Shown here in pieces: positions 13,269 through 20,140 of a stretch of 20,338 bases of DNA. Source of the DNA: a virus; IMG/VR virus record IMGVR_UViG_3300024273_000183, positions 1-20,338 of that record; one strand, given 5' to 3'. The translations under genes and the position numbers were made by a program. The notes under the pieces were generated by a model, which had not been told where the DNA came from, searched no databases, and was given only the letters and a program-made list of their open reading frames with translations. How positions within the stretch are numbered: position 1 is the first letter of the stretch; every line of letters starts with the position of its first letter.

Positions 13269-13850
13269 ATGAACACAATCACAACCCCCAACAACAACAC
13301 CGCCATGACAGTCGCCGGTGGATTCTCTCGCGTCTGTGGCAAGTGCGCCGGGACCGGCATCTACTACCGCCACATCCAAACCGCCGATGGTTGGGGAAAC
13401 GTCCAAGACGTATGCTTCCCCTGCAACGGTGGCGGATACGTTGGCAAAGCGTTCCCCACCGTCGAAGCCTTCGACAAGGCACGCGCAACCGCTGAGAAGG
13501 CCCGCGCACGACGCGAAGCCAAATCACAAGCAGAGTTCACCGCAACGCCCGTCGTCGAAACGGTTGCCATCGAAAAGGTTGCACACGTTCACCTCGACGC
13601 ACAGATTGGGGACACCGTCACCGTGACCGGCACCGTCGCCGTAGCAATCAGCGTCGACACTCAGTTCGGAACGTCTCGCCTCATCATCGTCGAGACTGAC
13701 AACAACGAAGCCGTCAAAATGTTCACGACCGCATCATGGGCATGGGACACCAACCGCGATGACAAGGTCACCATCCAGGGAACCGTCAAGGCTTTTGATT
13801 ACTACGACGGGGACGCGCAGACGGTCCTGAACCGCCCAAAAAGCGTCTAG
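13269..13850 (+). CDS. DnaJ-type zinc motif plus OB-fold-like protein
   Basis: A 193-residue protein starting MNTITTPNNNTAMT. The start is uncertain: ATG 13269 lies within a base or two of the predicted transcription start (leaderless), while ATG 13305 has no ribosome site. Near residues 23-60, CGKCAGTG and later CFPCNGGGYV form a pair of CxxCxGxG motifs like half of a DnaJ zinc finger. A Lys/Arg/Ala-rich helix follows (RATAEKARARREAKSQA). The C-terminal part, GDTVTVTGTVAVAISV then LIIVETDNNEAVKMF and DKVTIQGTVKAF, has the strand pattern of an OB fold and ends QTVLNRPKSV. Nucleic-acid binding is a reasonable inference. It runs against the late operon and shares CTAG with the convergent gene's stop. 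Confidence 0.82.
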   Translation: MNTITTPNNNTAMTVAGGFSRVCGKCAGTGIYYRHIQTADGWGNVQDVCFPCNGGGYVGKAFPTVEAFDKARATAEKARARREAKSQAEFTATPVVETVAIEKVAHVHLDAQIGDTVTVTGTVAVAISVDTQFGTSRLIIVETDNNEAVKMFTTASWAWDTNRDDKVTIQGTVKAFDYYDGDAQTVLNRPKSV

Positions 13851-14029
13851 CGCTTCTCGGACGCCTTCATCACACGCGTCTCACTCACAGGCGTGAACGA
13901 CTTCACCTCGGTCGCATCCAAAGCAACCACAGCATCCGCCATAGCACCAGACATCTCACGGATTACACCCGACTCAGGGTTCCCCGCAACCTTCAAAATA
14001 GCTTTCCGAATCTCATCACGTGATGCCAT
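13847..14029 (-). CDS. Small helical protein between protease and capsid
   Basis: A 60-residue protein, MASRDEIRKAILKVAGNPES then GVIREMSGAMADAVVALDAT and EVKSFTPVSETRVMKASEKR. Short proteins of this type, with an AGNPxSG motif and a C-terminal ETRV, occur in actinophages beside the prohead protease; no function is known to me. It has two predicted helices, a conserved Gly-Asn-Pro turn, and a basic end. Its ATG overlaps the TGA of the protease gene (TGATG), so it is probably co-translated at similar level, which suggests a head-assembly role. Its stop codon shares CTAG with the stop of the convergent plus-strand gene. A small scaffold-like or decoration role is conceivable but not supported by motif. 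Confidence 0.75.
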   Translation of the reverse strand: MASRDEIRKAILKVAGNPESGVIREMSGAMADAVVALDATEVKSFTPVSETRVMKASEKR

Positions 14030-15048
14030 CAGTACTTCTCCAATAACTCTAGTTTCTTCTTCTTCAAAGCGAGCATGTCAAAATCGCCCACAACTTCAGG
14101 TTCAACATCAACCGGTGCTGGCCTCAACTCATCCACAACCTTAGCCAACATTGTTGCCTCATCGGATGACAGTTCAGCGCCTTCCTCAATCTTCAACAAC
14201 GCGTCAGCCAACTCATCGGCGTTCACATTCGCACGGTGAGCAACCTTGTCCAGGCCGCGCATCGTCGTCGTCCCAGCCGTCCCACTATAAGCCGGAAACG
14301 AAACGATGCTTGCTTCGTGCAAACGGACAGAGTTCAAAGTGCGCTTAGTCCCGGAGTCATCCCAACTGTCACGGATGACAGAAAAACCAAACGACATCGA
14401 ATCAACAATTCCGGTCCGAATAAGTTCGGCCGTGTCCCGCCCCAACGTTGTGTCAGGTAGCACAGCGCGAACCTTCAACCCATGCTCATCCTCAGTCAAC
14501 GTCAACGACCCGGCACGCGTCGAACCCAACACGGCACCCGTGTCATGGTTCCACAACAACTTAATGTCATTACGTGACTGCAACGAACGCTTGAACGCTC
14601 CAGGTGCAACAAACTCACGGAACCCACCCAAGTCCTCAGACTCAGAATTGAACACAGACGCATAACCCTCGAAGGTCATCCCGTCCCCACCATCAAGTTC
14701 TCTCAGTTCAAACTCAGTGTGGTTCGTACGTGTCTCAAGTTTCTTCAATGCTTCACCCCTCGCAAGGCCTTCGTTTTGTTCTTCCAGTCTAGCAACCACA
14801 TCATTCGCATGGTTCAACAAACGACGTGCAACTGTTTCCGGCAAGTTCACATTCCACAGAACAGAACCTTCGGACAAGGCGTCACGGACGGTCGACCACA
14901 ATGTTGGGGTCATGTTGCCGTGTGCCACAGCGTTCACTTCGGAACCTGCGTCCACTGCCCGACGTGCCACAGCTCGCAACACGGCCGGGGGAAGCAAATC
15001 AACCTTCGGCACCTCATCGGTTTGGACATCCTCAACAACATCACTCAT
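14029..15048 (-). CDS. HK97-type prohead protease with N-terminal extension
   Basis: A 339-residue protein that should process the capsid delta domain during head maturation. The protease core spans residues about 111-265: MTFEGYASVFNSESEDLGGF, FVAPGAFKRSL, IKLLWNHDTGAVLGSTRAGS (H168), IVDSMSFGFSV (S217 or S219) and LHEASIVSFPAYSGT (E245). This is the family's His/Ser/acid order. The first 105 residues are an extra helical region (LLPPAVLRAVARRAV, LPETVARRLLNHANDVVARL) not part of the HK97 core. The last 60 residues are acidic and helical and end KKKKLELLEKY, possibly scaffold-like. The start overlaps the TAA of the 91-residue gene... in TAATG form is seen at its own 5' end with that gene's stop. 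The family call is firm; the role of the extension is unknown. Confidence 0.92.
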   Translation of the reverse strand: MSDVVEDVQTDEVPKVDLLPPAVLRAVARRAVDAGSEVNAVAHGNMTPTLWSTVRDALSEGSVLWNVNLPETVARRLLNHANDVVARLEEQNEGLARGEALKKLETRTNHTEFELRELDGGDGMTFEGYASVFNSESEDLGGFREFVAPGAFKRSLQSRNDIKLLWNHDTGAVLGSTRAGSLTLTEDEHGLKVRAVLPDTTLGRDTAELIRTGIVDSMSFGFSVIRDSWDDSGTKRTLNSVRLHEASIVSFPAYSGTAGTTTMRGLDKVAHRANVNADELADALLKIEEGAELSSDEATMLAKVVDELRPAPVDVEPEVVGDFDMLALKKKKLELLEKY

Positions 15049-15323
15049 TAGTCATTCATCCTAATATCCAGCACACCAACCACACGCGCTGTTGGGTCAG
15101 AAAGTGCGAACAATCTGTCACCAGGTCGCATGGTGAATTGGATTGTCTCAGACGGGTCAAGATGTGGCGCGTTAGTGAGGCTCACGTCTTCCCCGCCATA
15201 GTAGATGAACTCATTTGCACTTTTCGATAGGTTGTGCAAAATCACGTCATGGGACATGTTGTCACTCCCCACAATTTCCGTCGCAGCGGTTCCCAGTGTT
15301 ACCTGCCGATGAACAAACGTCAT
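15048..15323 (-). CDS. Small beta-rich protein between portal and protease
   Basis: A 91-residue protein, MTFVHRQVTLGTAATEIVGS, with LHNLSKSANEFIYYGGEDVS, PHLDPSETIQFTMRPGDRL and ARVVGVLDIRMND following. The pattern of short strands with a late IQFTMRPGDRLFALSD turn resembles small jelly-roll-like virion proteins that actinophages encode near the portal. No catalytic residue or membrane segment is visible. It shares TAATG with the portal gene upstream and with the protease gene downstream. A head decoration or fibre role is possible, since similar folds bind at capsid threefold axes or vertices, but this is inference from composition and location. I do not recognise a named family. Confidence 0.72.
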   Translation of the reverse strand: MTFVHRQVTLGTAATEIVGSDNMSHDVILHNLSKSANEFIYYGGEDVSLTNAPHLDPSETIQFTMRPGDRLFALSDPTARVVGVLDIRMND

Positions 15324-16687
15324 TAGGTCACCTCATCCTTGTAAACCGTGTCAGGGTTCTCAGGGTCAACCTGTGCAACACCCTGCAACTGAACCGACGC
15401 AAGACCAGTGTGCGAAATCGGCTCCACACCGATAACACTCAAAACCTGTTCAGGGGTGAACCCGGCATAGACAAGACTCTGAACCATCTTCACACGTTCC
15501 ATCTGCGCCTTCACATAGGAATCAGAAATGTTCACACTAGCCAACGGGACACGTGGTTGCGATGCCGCAGCATCCCCGATTGGTGGCATGTCCTCCAACG
15601 CCCGAACCTCGTTGATAGACATCGCCCCGGCTTGCAACATTGTCGAATAGGACGACGTCCGCGCCTGTAGGTCAGCACGCAAAAGTCCGTCAAGATTGAA
15701 ACGCAAGAAACTTTCGGACCCGCCACGATAACGCGACATGAGGACCGACATTGCCGATTCGACCTTGGATGCTAACGGGCGCAAATTGTGGGTGACCCAG
15801 GCAAGGTTGTTCATTTCTACACTGGCAAAACTGTTTGTCCCAGGCAACCCAAGCAAATGTGGTGGAATGTTGAAAGCGCGCGCAACGTCCTCCACAGCCA
15901 TCCTGCGAGCCTCAATCGCTTGAGACTTCTCAGGGTCCACCTGTGTCGTCTTAAAGCTTGCACCACCGGTCAGGACGCCCGTACGGTGCGCCTTCTTCCA
16001 ACCCGCGTGGTTCTGGTCAAACCCGTTGCGCAATTCCGCAGCCTGGTCAGCGGTCAACGCGCCAGGATATTCGATGACACCCTGCAAAGTTGTTCCACCA
16101 CCGAAAAAAGTTTGTGAATATCTTTCAAGCGCGAGTGCAAGACCGAACGATTCCTTAAGCGCCTCGGTCCTGGCAACACCACGAACCGAACCCGGCTTCA
16201 CAAGGTCAGGGATGAAAACAATGTCATCCGATGTTAGGGGTTCCGCTTCACCCTCGACATGGAAATTCAGGCGACCAAGTTTGTTCCGTGCCACACGAAC
16301 ACTCGTCGGATTCAACACAACAAGGTTCACAACCTCGCCACGGTTATTTGAGAACACGCGGATGAAAGCGTTCCCCTCCAAAAGCATCGACGAGAACACA
16401 GCCGAATAGAACGCCTCACGGGGAAGGTCCACATCGGGACGAGAAACCCACTCAGGCTTCGGCCGGAACGGTTTCCGTGTCCCATCGTTACGGATGAAAA
16501 CATCCAATGGGAGGGTCGACAATGTGGTCGAGATAAGGTTCACCGCAGAGAACACGGCGTTGACTGTGTAAGCGGTATCAGCGTTGATGTTCGTCCCGGA
16601 GTAAGTCCCGAAACTAATGTCATCACCGGAAGCGAACACGGACTGATAACTCACGGCCCGCTGCTCGAATAGCTTGTTGAAAATCAT
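15323..16687 (-). CDS. Portal protein, HK97 family
   Basis: A 454-residue portal that should form the dodecameric ring at one capsid vertex through which DNA is packed. HK97-portal features in order: YTVNAVFSAVNLISTTLSTL and PLDVFIRNDG near the N-terminus, FYSAVFSSMLLEGNAFIRV, then NLVVLNPTSVRVARN, IVFIPDLVKPGSVRGVARTE and FGLALALERYSQTFFGGGTT. VDPEKSQAIEARRMAVEDVA precedes RAFNIPPHLLGLPGTNSFAS with EMNNLAWVTHNLRPL, the most conserved stretch of the family. MLQAGAMSINEVRALEDMPP (near 370) is also typical. Length is as expected. The ATG overlaps the TGA of the small membrane gene upstream (ATGA) and its stop overlaps the next ATG, so it belongs to the coupled head operon. Confidence 0.95.
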   Translation of the reverse strand: MIFNKLFEQRAVSYQSVFASGDDISFGTYSGTNINADTAYTVNAVFSAVNLISTTLSTLPLDVFIRNDGTRKPFRPKPEWVSRPDVDLPREAFYSAVFSSMLLEGNAFIRVFSNNRGEVVNLVVLNPTSVRVARNKLGRLNFHVEGEAEPLTSDDIVFIPDLVKPGSVRGVARTEALKESFGLALALERYSQTFFGGGTTLQGVIEYPGALTADQAAELRNGFDQNHAGWKKAHRTGVLTGGASFKTTQVDPEKSQAIEARRMAVEDVARAFNIPPHLLGLPGTNSFASVEMNNLAWVTHNLRPLASKVESAMSVLMSRYRGGSESFLRFNLDGLLRADLQARTSSYSTMLQAGAMSINEVRALEDMPPIGDAAASQPRVPLASVNISDSYVKAQMERVKMVQSLVYAGFTPEQVLSVIGVEPISHTGLASVQLQGVAQVDPENPDTVYKDEVT

Positions 16688-16815
16688 TTACGTCCCAAGG
16701 CGATTCCGACGACGGTCATGAATACGCCGCCCACGATTATTCCGACCGGAACTGATATGACTGCAATCCCAATCGTTATCGCAACGACTCCGGCTATCTG
16801 AAATGTTGTTGACAT
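16684..16815 (-). CDS. 43-residue membrane peptide between terminase and portal
   Basis: A small gene below usual size limits: MSTTFQIAGVVAITIGIAVI, SVPVGIIVGGVFMTVVGIAL then GRK. Nearly the whole peptide is hydrophobic with small residues (Gly, Ala, Val, Ile), consistent with one long or two short membrane helices joined at the Ser-Val-Pro turn (residues 21-23), followed by a basic end. Its TGA overlaps the portal ATG (ATGA) and its ATG follows the terminase stop by nine bases, so it fills the space between two essential genes exactly. No function is known; small membrane proteins in this region could act in superinfection exclusion or inhibition. Reality is supported by its fit and composition, not by family recognition. 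Confidence 0.68.
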   Translation of the reverse strand: MSTTFQIAGVVAITIGIAVISVPVGIIVGGVFMTVVGIALGRK

Positions 16816-16824
16816 GTCCAAAGC

Positions 16825-18351
16825 CTATCCGAAAAATTGGGGAACAACTTCTTCTATTCTACCGACGGTCGCGCGGTCCACTGCTATGGTGAGCGCCACA
16901 GCTGCGTCGATTTTTCTAGGGCTGTTCCGTGATTCCTTCACAATGCGGGGACCAATGTTGTCATTCTTCACCACCGCGTTTTGCAGATGGCGGATGATTG
17001 TCCCATTACCATCATGCACAATCTGAGAATCCATCACCATGTCGAAGACCTTCTGTCCCGCCGCGACCATTCTGCGCGGAGAAGTTGACGGATATTCCAC
17101 AATGGGAAGACCCAGTTCCTCCAACACCATCATCGACCGTTGCCACCGGAAAGGGTCACAAGCTATCTCACGGACCTTCGGATGGGTTTGACAGTAAGCG
17201 ATAATGGTTTGCTCCACGTCCGCAATGTCCACACGCCATTCCTCACCATCCTCATCCGGGTTGCGTTCCCACACCTTCACAAGTTGGACCCTCACCGGCT
17301 CATCGGCCTTCGGAATGGTCGCAGCAACAATGACAGTGCAGTCACCAGAGAAGGAACCGTCGAAGCCAAGAATGATTTCATCGTCCGGCGTAATCTCCGC
17401 ATCACCCTCACACGCCTCCCACGCGCCCGTCGGCAACCAAGACAACTGTGACGACACCCATTGGTTCGTCCGCTTCGTCCTGAATTGCGCTTCCGGGGTG
17501 CGACGGACGGCAGACTCAAAATCGTCCGCAGAGTTCAAGTCCCCAAAGCCAGGGTTCGAACGTGCCCACGTCAACGGGTTCTTGTGGTCCCCGTCGTCCT
17601 CCCACCAGGCCATGAAAAATGTGGGGTCATCAACCTCACCATTGACAATCTGTTTCCCGTAATTGTAGGAACCGTATGCGATGGAATCCTGACCACGACT
17701 GTCAGACTTCACACCCGCAGTCGTGATGGCCACCATCGTCGCCAGGTCGCCACGTGCCGCCATAGCCAACGACATAACATCGAACAAGTCACGGTTGGGT
17801 TGCGCGTGCAACTCGTCAAACAAAACAAACGACGGGTTCAAACCCTCTTTTGAATAAGCCTCAGCCGAAAGGACCCGATACACCGACCCAGTCCCAGGGA
17901 ACTCCACCGCGTCACGGTACAACTTCACCATCGCCGACAACTGTGGCGACGACTCAATCGTGCGCTTAGCATCCGCGAAAACAATGCGAGCCTGTTCTTT
18001 TTCTGCCGCCACACTGAAAACTTCCCCACCGCGAGGACCCAAAAAAAGCGAATACAAGGCAAGGATGGAACCCATCGCCGATTTCCCATTCTTCCTTGGA
18101 ACACCCACCAGGGAAACAGAATGACGAAGATGAACACCATCACCCGCGAAAATATGGCGCACAAGTTGCCGTTGCCACTCGCGCAACACCAACGGTTCAC
18201 CAGAACGACCGCCGACACTGTCCTTCGTAATCATCCCAAACATGTCCGCGAACTCATTCACGTCCGCACCCTGACCAGACTTCAACGCCTCATCCGGGAC
18301 TGGCGTCAACCAACGAGGTGGCCACGCTTCAACGCTTTCGATAGAAGTCAT
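16825..18351 (-). CDS. terL: Terminase large subunit
   Basis: A 508-residue packaging motor and nuclease. The start MTSIESVEAW is chosen over one ten codons upstream because GGGGGAT precedes it. The ATPase half has the Walker A-like GVPRKNGKS (K90), Walker B FVLFDE (D179, E180) and a probable coupling motif at MVAITTAG (residues 206-213). The nuclease half has acidic metal sites at LGFDGSFSGD (D331), EIACDPFRW (D399) and KIDAAVALT (D482). It uses ATP to drive DNA into the prohead through the portal and cuts the concatemer. It follows the small terminase and P-loop genes and precedes the portal. The HNH gene nearby suggests a cos-type phage. The 3' end contains one copy of the 12-mer. Confidence 0.96.
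   Translation of the reverse strand: MTSIESVEAWPPRWLTPVPDEALKSGQGADVNEFADMFGMITKDSVGGRSGEPLVLREWQRQLVRHIFAGDGVHLRHSVSLVGVPRKNGKSAMGSILALYSLFLGPRGGEVFSVAAEKEQARIVFADAKRTIESSPQLSAMVKLYRDAVEFPGTGSVYRVLSAEAYSKEGLNPSFVLFDELHAQPNRDLFDVMSLAMAARGDLATMVAITTAGVKSDSRGQDSIAYGSYNYGKQIVNGEVDDPTFFMAWWEDDGDHKNPLTWARSNPGFGDLNSADDFESAVRRTPEAQFRTKRTNQWVSSQLSWLPTGAWEACEGDAEITPDDEIILGFDGSFSGDCTVIVAATIPKADEPVRVQLVKVWERNPDEDGEEWRVDIADVEQTIIAYCQTHPKVREIACDPFRWQRSMMVLEELGLPIVEYPSTSPRRMVAAGQKVFDMVMDSQIVHDGNGTIIRHLQNAVVKNDNIGPRIVKESRNSPRKIDAAVALTIAVDRATVGRIEEVVPQFFG
16853..16864 (-). promoter_or_regulatory. Repeated 12-mer inside terL, candidate promoter (copy 4)
   Basis: CGGTAGAATAGA on the minus strand, identical to copies at 7080 and 8975. 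Here it is part of the terminase coding region, encoding GRIE near the C-terminus. If it is a promoter, its start near 16849 would produce a leader of about 34 nt before the small membrane gene and the portal operon. No -35 is visible. Confidence 0.35.
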
Positions 18352-18733
18352 CAATCCCCCGCTTCCCACGAACCTGAACACTTACCGGACGTTCCGACAA
18401 CCTCGACAAACACACATCCCGGCCAGGGTCAACCATCTTCAAACGTGCGTTAGCCAACCGATATTTCAGCAACCAATCAGCCGGTGGGTCCGAATGAACA
18501 ATCCACACATTCACCCGCGACAACTCCCCAACCTGCAACGCAGCCTTCACCGCAGCACTACGCGCCCGCCACGCCACAGCCCGAACATGGTCCGCATAAT
18601 CGTGGACACCAGAACCAACCGTCAACGCTTGCGCCATCAAATCCATGTCAACAACAACATCGCCCGGTTCAGACATCTCCGAAACGTAAGTCGACTTACC
18701 GCCACACGGCGGACCCATCACAATCGTAATCAT
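18329..18733 (-). CDS. P-loop ATPase / kinase-like protein
   Basis: A 134-residue protein starting MITIVMGPPCGGKSTYVSEM, with a perfect Walker A (G7 to T15, K13). VVVDMDLMAQAL supplies D29 or D31, as in small nucleotide and polynucleotide kinases, and VNVWIVHSDPP is a later strand. A basic helix lies at the C-terminus (RPVSVQVRGKRGIDDFYRKR). Small ATPases of this type are found next to terminase genes in several actinophages, with annotations as AAA or kinase proteins; the substrate is unknown. It overlaps the small terminase (ATGA) and runs 23 bases into the large terminase. The close linkage suggests a role in DNA ends or packaging, but this is only inferred from context. Confidence 0.82.
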   Translation of the reverse strand: MITIVMGPPCGGKSTYVSEMSEPGDVVVDMDLMAQALTVGSGVHDYADHVRAVAWRARSAAVKAALQVGELSRVNVWIVHSDPPADWLLKYRLANARLKMVDPGRDVCLSRLSERPVSVQVRGKRGIDDFYRKR

Positions 18734-19173
18734 CGCAAATCACGCTTCGCCATCATCTCCTCCAACCGAGACTTCGCCTTCACCTCCGCAACACCCAACC
18801 TCGAACGGTCAGCCGGAGTGAAACCCATCAACGACAAATTCGAAACAATCTCAGCGTTCAACGCCCGCAACGCCCGACGGTCCCGAGAATCCTTACCCTC
18901 CGCCACCTGCTCCAACAACATCGCCCGCTCATCCAAAGACTCACACGTCATCATCAACAACTCCACATCCGTCACCGGACTAATCCAACCAAGACCAGCC
19001 GTCCACACCCGATGCCACAAAACAAAACCATCCGCACCCAAAGGACGAAAAGGGTCAGGCACACTCAACGCCGCCGGCAACACCTCCACAGCATCCGGCA
19101 ACGGACGCTTCCCAGGATTACCCAACAACCGTTTCTGCTCCACCGGCTTCGGCGGACGACCCATCTGCGACAT
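18730..19173 (-). CDS. terS: Terminase small subunit, P27 family
   Basis: A 147-residue protein with the P27-type N-terminus MGRPPKPVEQKRLLGNPGKR, followed by a proline-containing linker, the helix DGFVLWHRVWTAGLGWISPV, then a MTCESLDERAMLLEQV helix and LMGFTPADRSRLGVAEVKAK at the C-terminus. P27 small terminases recognise the phage packaging site and deliver it to the large subunit. I chose ATG 19173 because GGAGG lies five bases upstream; an ATG four codons earlier would overlap the ribosome site. The adjacent terL and P-loop genes support the assignment. Its TGA overlaps the next ATG (ATGA). Confidence 0.92.
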   Translation of the reverse strand: MSQMGRPPKPVEQKRLLGNPGKRPLPDAVEVLPAALSVPDPFRPLGADGFVLWHRVWTAGLGWISPVTDVELLMMTCESLDERAMLLEQVAEGKDSRDRRALRALNAEIVSNLSLMGFTPADRSRLGVAEVKAKSRLEEMMAKRDLR

Positions 19174-19185
19174 GACAACCTCCAA

Positions 19186-19292
19186 CCTCTAGCCTACCTC
19201 CCCAAGCCCAAAACAGTGACTTTCGCGACACTATACGCGTGGATGGGGCTGACGGGGTGCTGGGTTTTTGTTATTATGGTTTTACCCTACCC
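19186..19292 (-). promoter_or_regulatory. Intergenic region with a weak terS promoter candidate
   Basis: The 107 bases between the HNH stop and the small terminase ribosome site hold no credible gene or hairpin terminator. On the minus strand TATAGT (19235-19230) matches the -10 box of the plus-strand promoters and sits between CGCG palindromes (TCGCGA and ACGCGT). It would give a leader of about 50 nt. No matching -35 is present. The region is also a plausible place for a cos or packaging site, but no paired cos motif is visible. Confidence 0.28.
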
Positions 19293-19676
19293 CTATTTGT
19301 AGCCGGTGGTGGGGGGGTGTGGTGGTGTTGGTGTGTGTGTGTTGGGTAGTGGTTTGTTTCCTCGTTTGCGGTTGCATGACCGGTGTGCTGGTAGTAGTGG
19401 TGATGCGGAACCTAGTTCTGGGTTGGTGTGGTCTGCTTCCCAGGGGTCGCCTGGTCTCCCCCCCTCCCCGCACAGGTGACAGTTTGTTGCGGTGATGCGG
19501 ACAAGTTTTGCTTTCTTCTTGTAGTCGCCACCGTATAGGAGTGCCTTCTTCCCCCGGCGTTTTGTTGATTCTGGTCCTCTGTCACGTTTTGGTTTGTGTG
19601 TGTCGCAGTAGGTGCCTCGGGTTAGGGTGCCACATGTGATGCATGGACGGTTGAACTGGTAGGTGGGAGGTGGCAT
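19293..19676 (-). CDS. HNH endonuclease beside the terminase genes
   Basis: A 127-residue protein with HNH features: CITCG and YCDTH near the N-terminus, NCHLCGEGGRPGDPWEADH with the catalytic DH near residue 85, then LGSASPLLPAHRSCNRKRG with the Asn/His of the second and third parts. The zinc-type CxxC pairs would support the fold. HNH proteins next to terminases in cos phages are known to act with the large subunit in cutting the packaging site. The C-terminal NTHTPTPPHPPTT is a low-complexity tail encoded by GT-rich DNA on the plus strand. The start ATG has no ribosome site and no alternative in-frame start is better. A 34-base gap separates it from the upstream gene. Confidence 0.9.
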   Translation of the reverse strand: MPPPTYQFNRPCITCGTLTRGTYCDTHKPKRDRGPESTKRRGKKALLYGGDYKKKAKLVRITATNCHLCGEGGRPGDPWEADHTNPELGSASPLLPAHRSCNRKRGNKPLPNTHTPTPPHPPTTGYK

Positions 19677-19710
19677 TGTTTGTCAATCGTTTTCGTTTTG
19701 TTGTTTGGTG

Positions 19711-19854
19711 TTACTGCCCCGGCTTGAATAATGGTGCTGCGGTTTCTCGGTACCAGTTCATACGGTCGAGGATGTCTTCACGTGCTTGGGCTGTTTGGAG
19801 TTGTTCAATGTATTGTGTGGCGATGGTGAGGATTTGTTCTGGGTTGTTAGTCAT
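19711..19854 (-). CDS. 47-residue helical protein, unknown
   Basis: A small gene upstream of the HNH gene, absent from lists of longer frames. It reads MTNNPEQILTIATQYIEQLQ, TAQAREDILDRMNWYRETAA then PLFKPGQ. It is almost all one long helix with acidic and glutamine residues on the surface, ending with a Pro-Gly turn. The ATG overlaps the TAA of the upstream 97-residue gene by 8 bases, as seen with other gene pairs in this operon. I do not recognise it. The next gene (HNH) begins 34 bases after its stop. The lack of other coding frames at this place and the operon-like overlap are the main support. Confidence 0.68.
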   Translation of the reverse strand: MTNNPEQILTIATQYIEQLQTAQAREDILDRMNWYRETAAPLFKPGQ

Positions 19855-20140
19855 TGTCTGTCTCCAGTTTCTTTAGGTAGTCGGCGATATAGGTTTTGCC
19901 TAGGTGGGTTTGTAGGATGCGGTCGACTTCTATTGCTTGGTCGAAGAAGGTGTCGATGGTGTGGCATTCGTCTTGTGTCATGACACGTGTGTTGGTGACG
20001 TCGTGTTCGATGAGTTTGTAGGCGAAGAATAGGAGCGAGTTGTGTTGCCCTATGCGCATTACCTCTGTGAGTTGTGTGTAAAGTTCGAGGTGTATTTCGT
20101 CGGCCTCTGACCAGGTTTCCGTCCCTTTGTCCTTCACCAT
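19847..20140 (-). CDS. 97-residue hypothetical protein near the terminase end
   Basis: This protein starts MVKDKGTETWSEADEIHLEL. I prefer ATG 20140 because it overlaps the TGA of the HTH-like gene upstream; a longer frame from 20266 would cover the HTH coding region in a different frame. It is rich in acidic residues and helical (LYTQLTEVMRIGQHNSLLFF, DECHTIDTFFDQAIEVDRIL), with no signal or membrane segment apart from the LLFFAYKLI helix and no recognised motif. It lies between a DNA-binding-like protein and the HNH endonuclease, which suggests an early or packaging-related role, but this is context only. I do not recognise a family. Confidence 0.72.
   Translation of the reverse strand: MVKDKGTETWSEADEIHLELYTQLTEVMRIGQHNSLLFFAYKLIEHDVTNTRVMTQDECHTIDTFFDQAIEVDRILQTHLGKTYIADYLKKLETDND

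Noticed and set aside
19190-19292. Short GTG-started frame before terS
   Set aside because: It would read through the terS ribosome site and into terS out of frame; composition is not protein-like.
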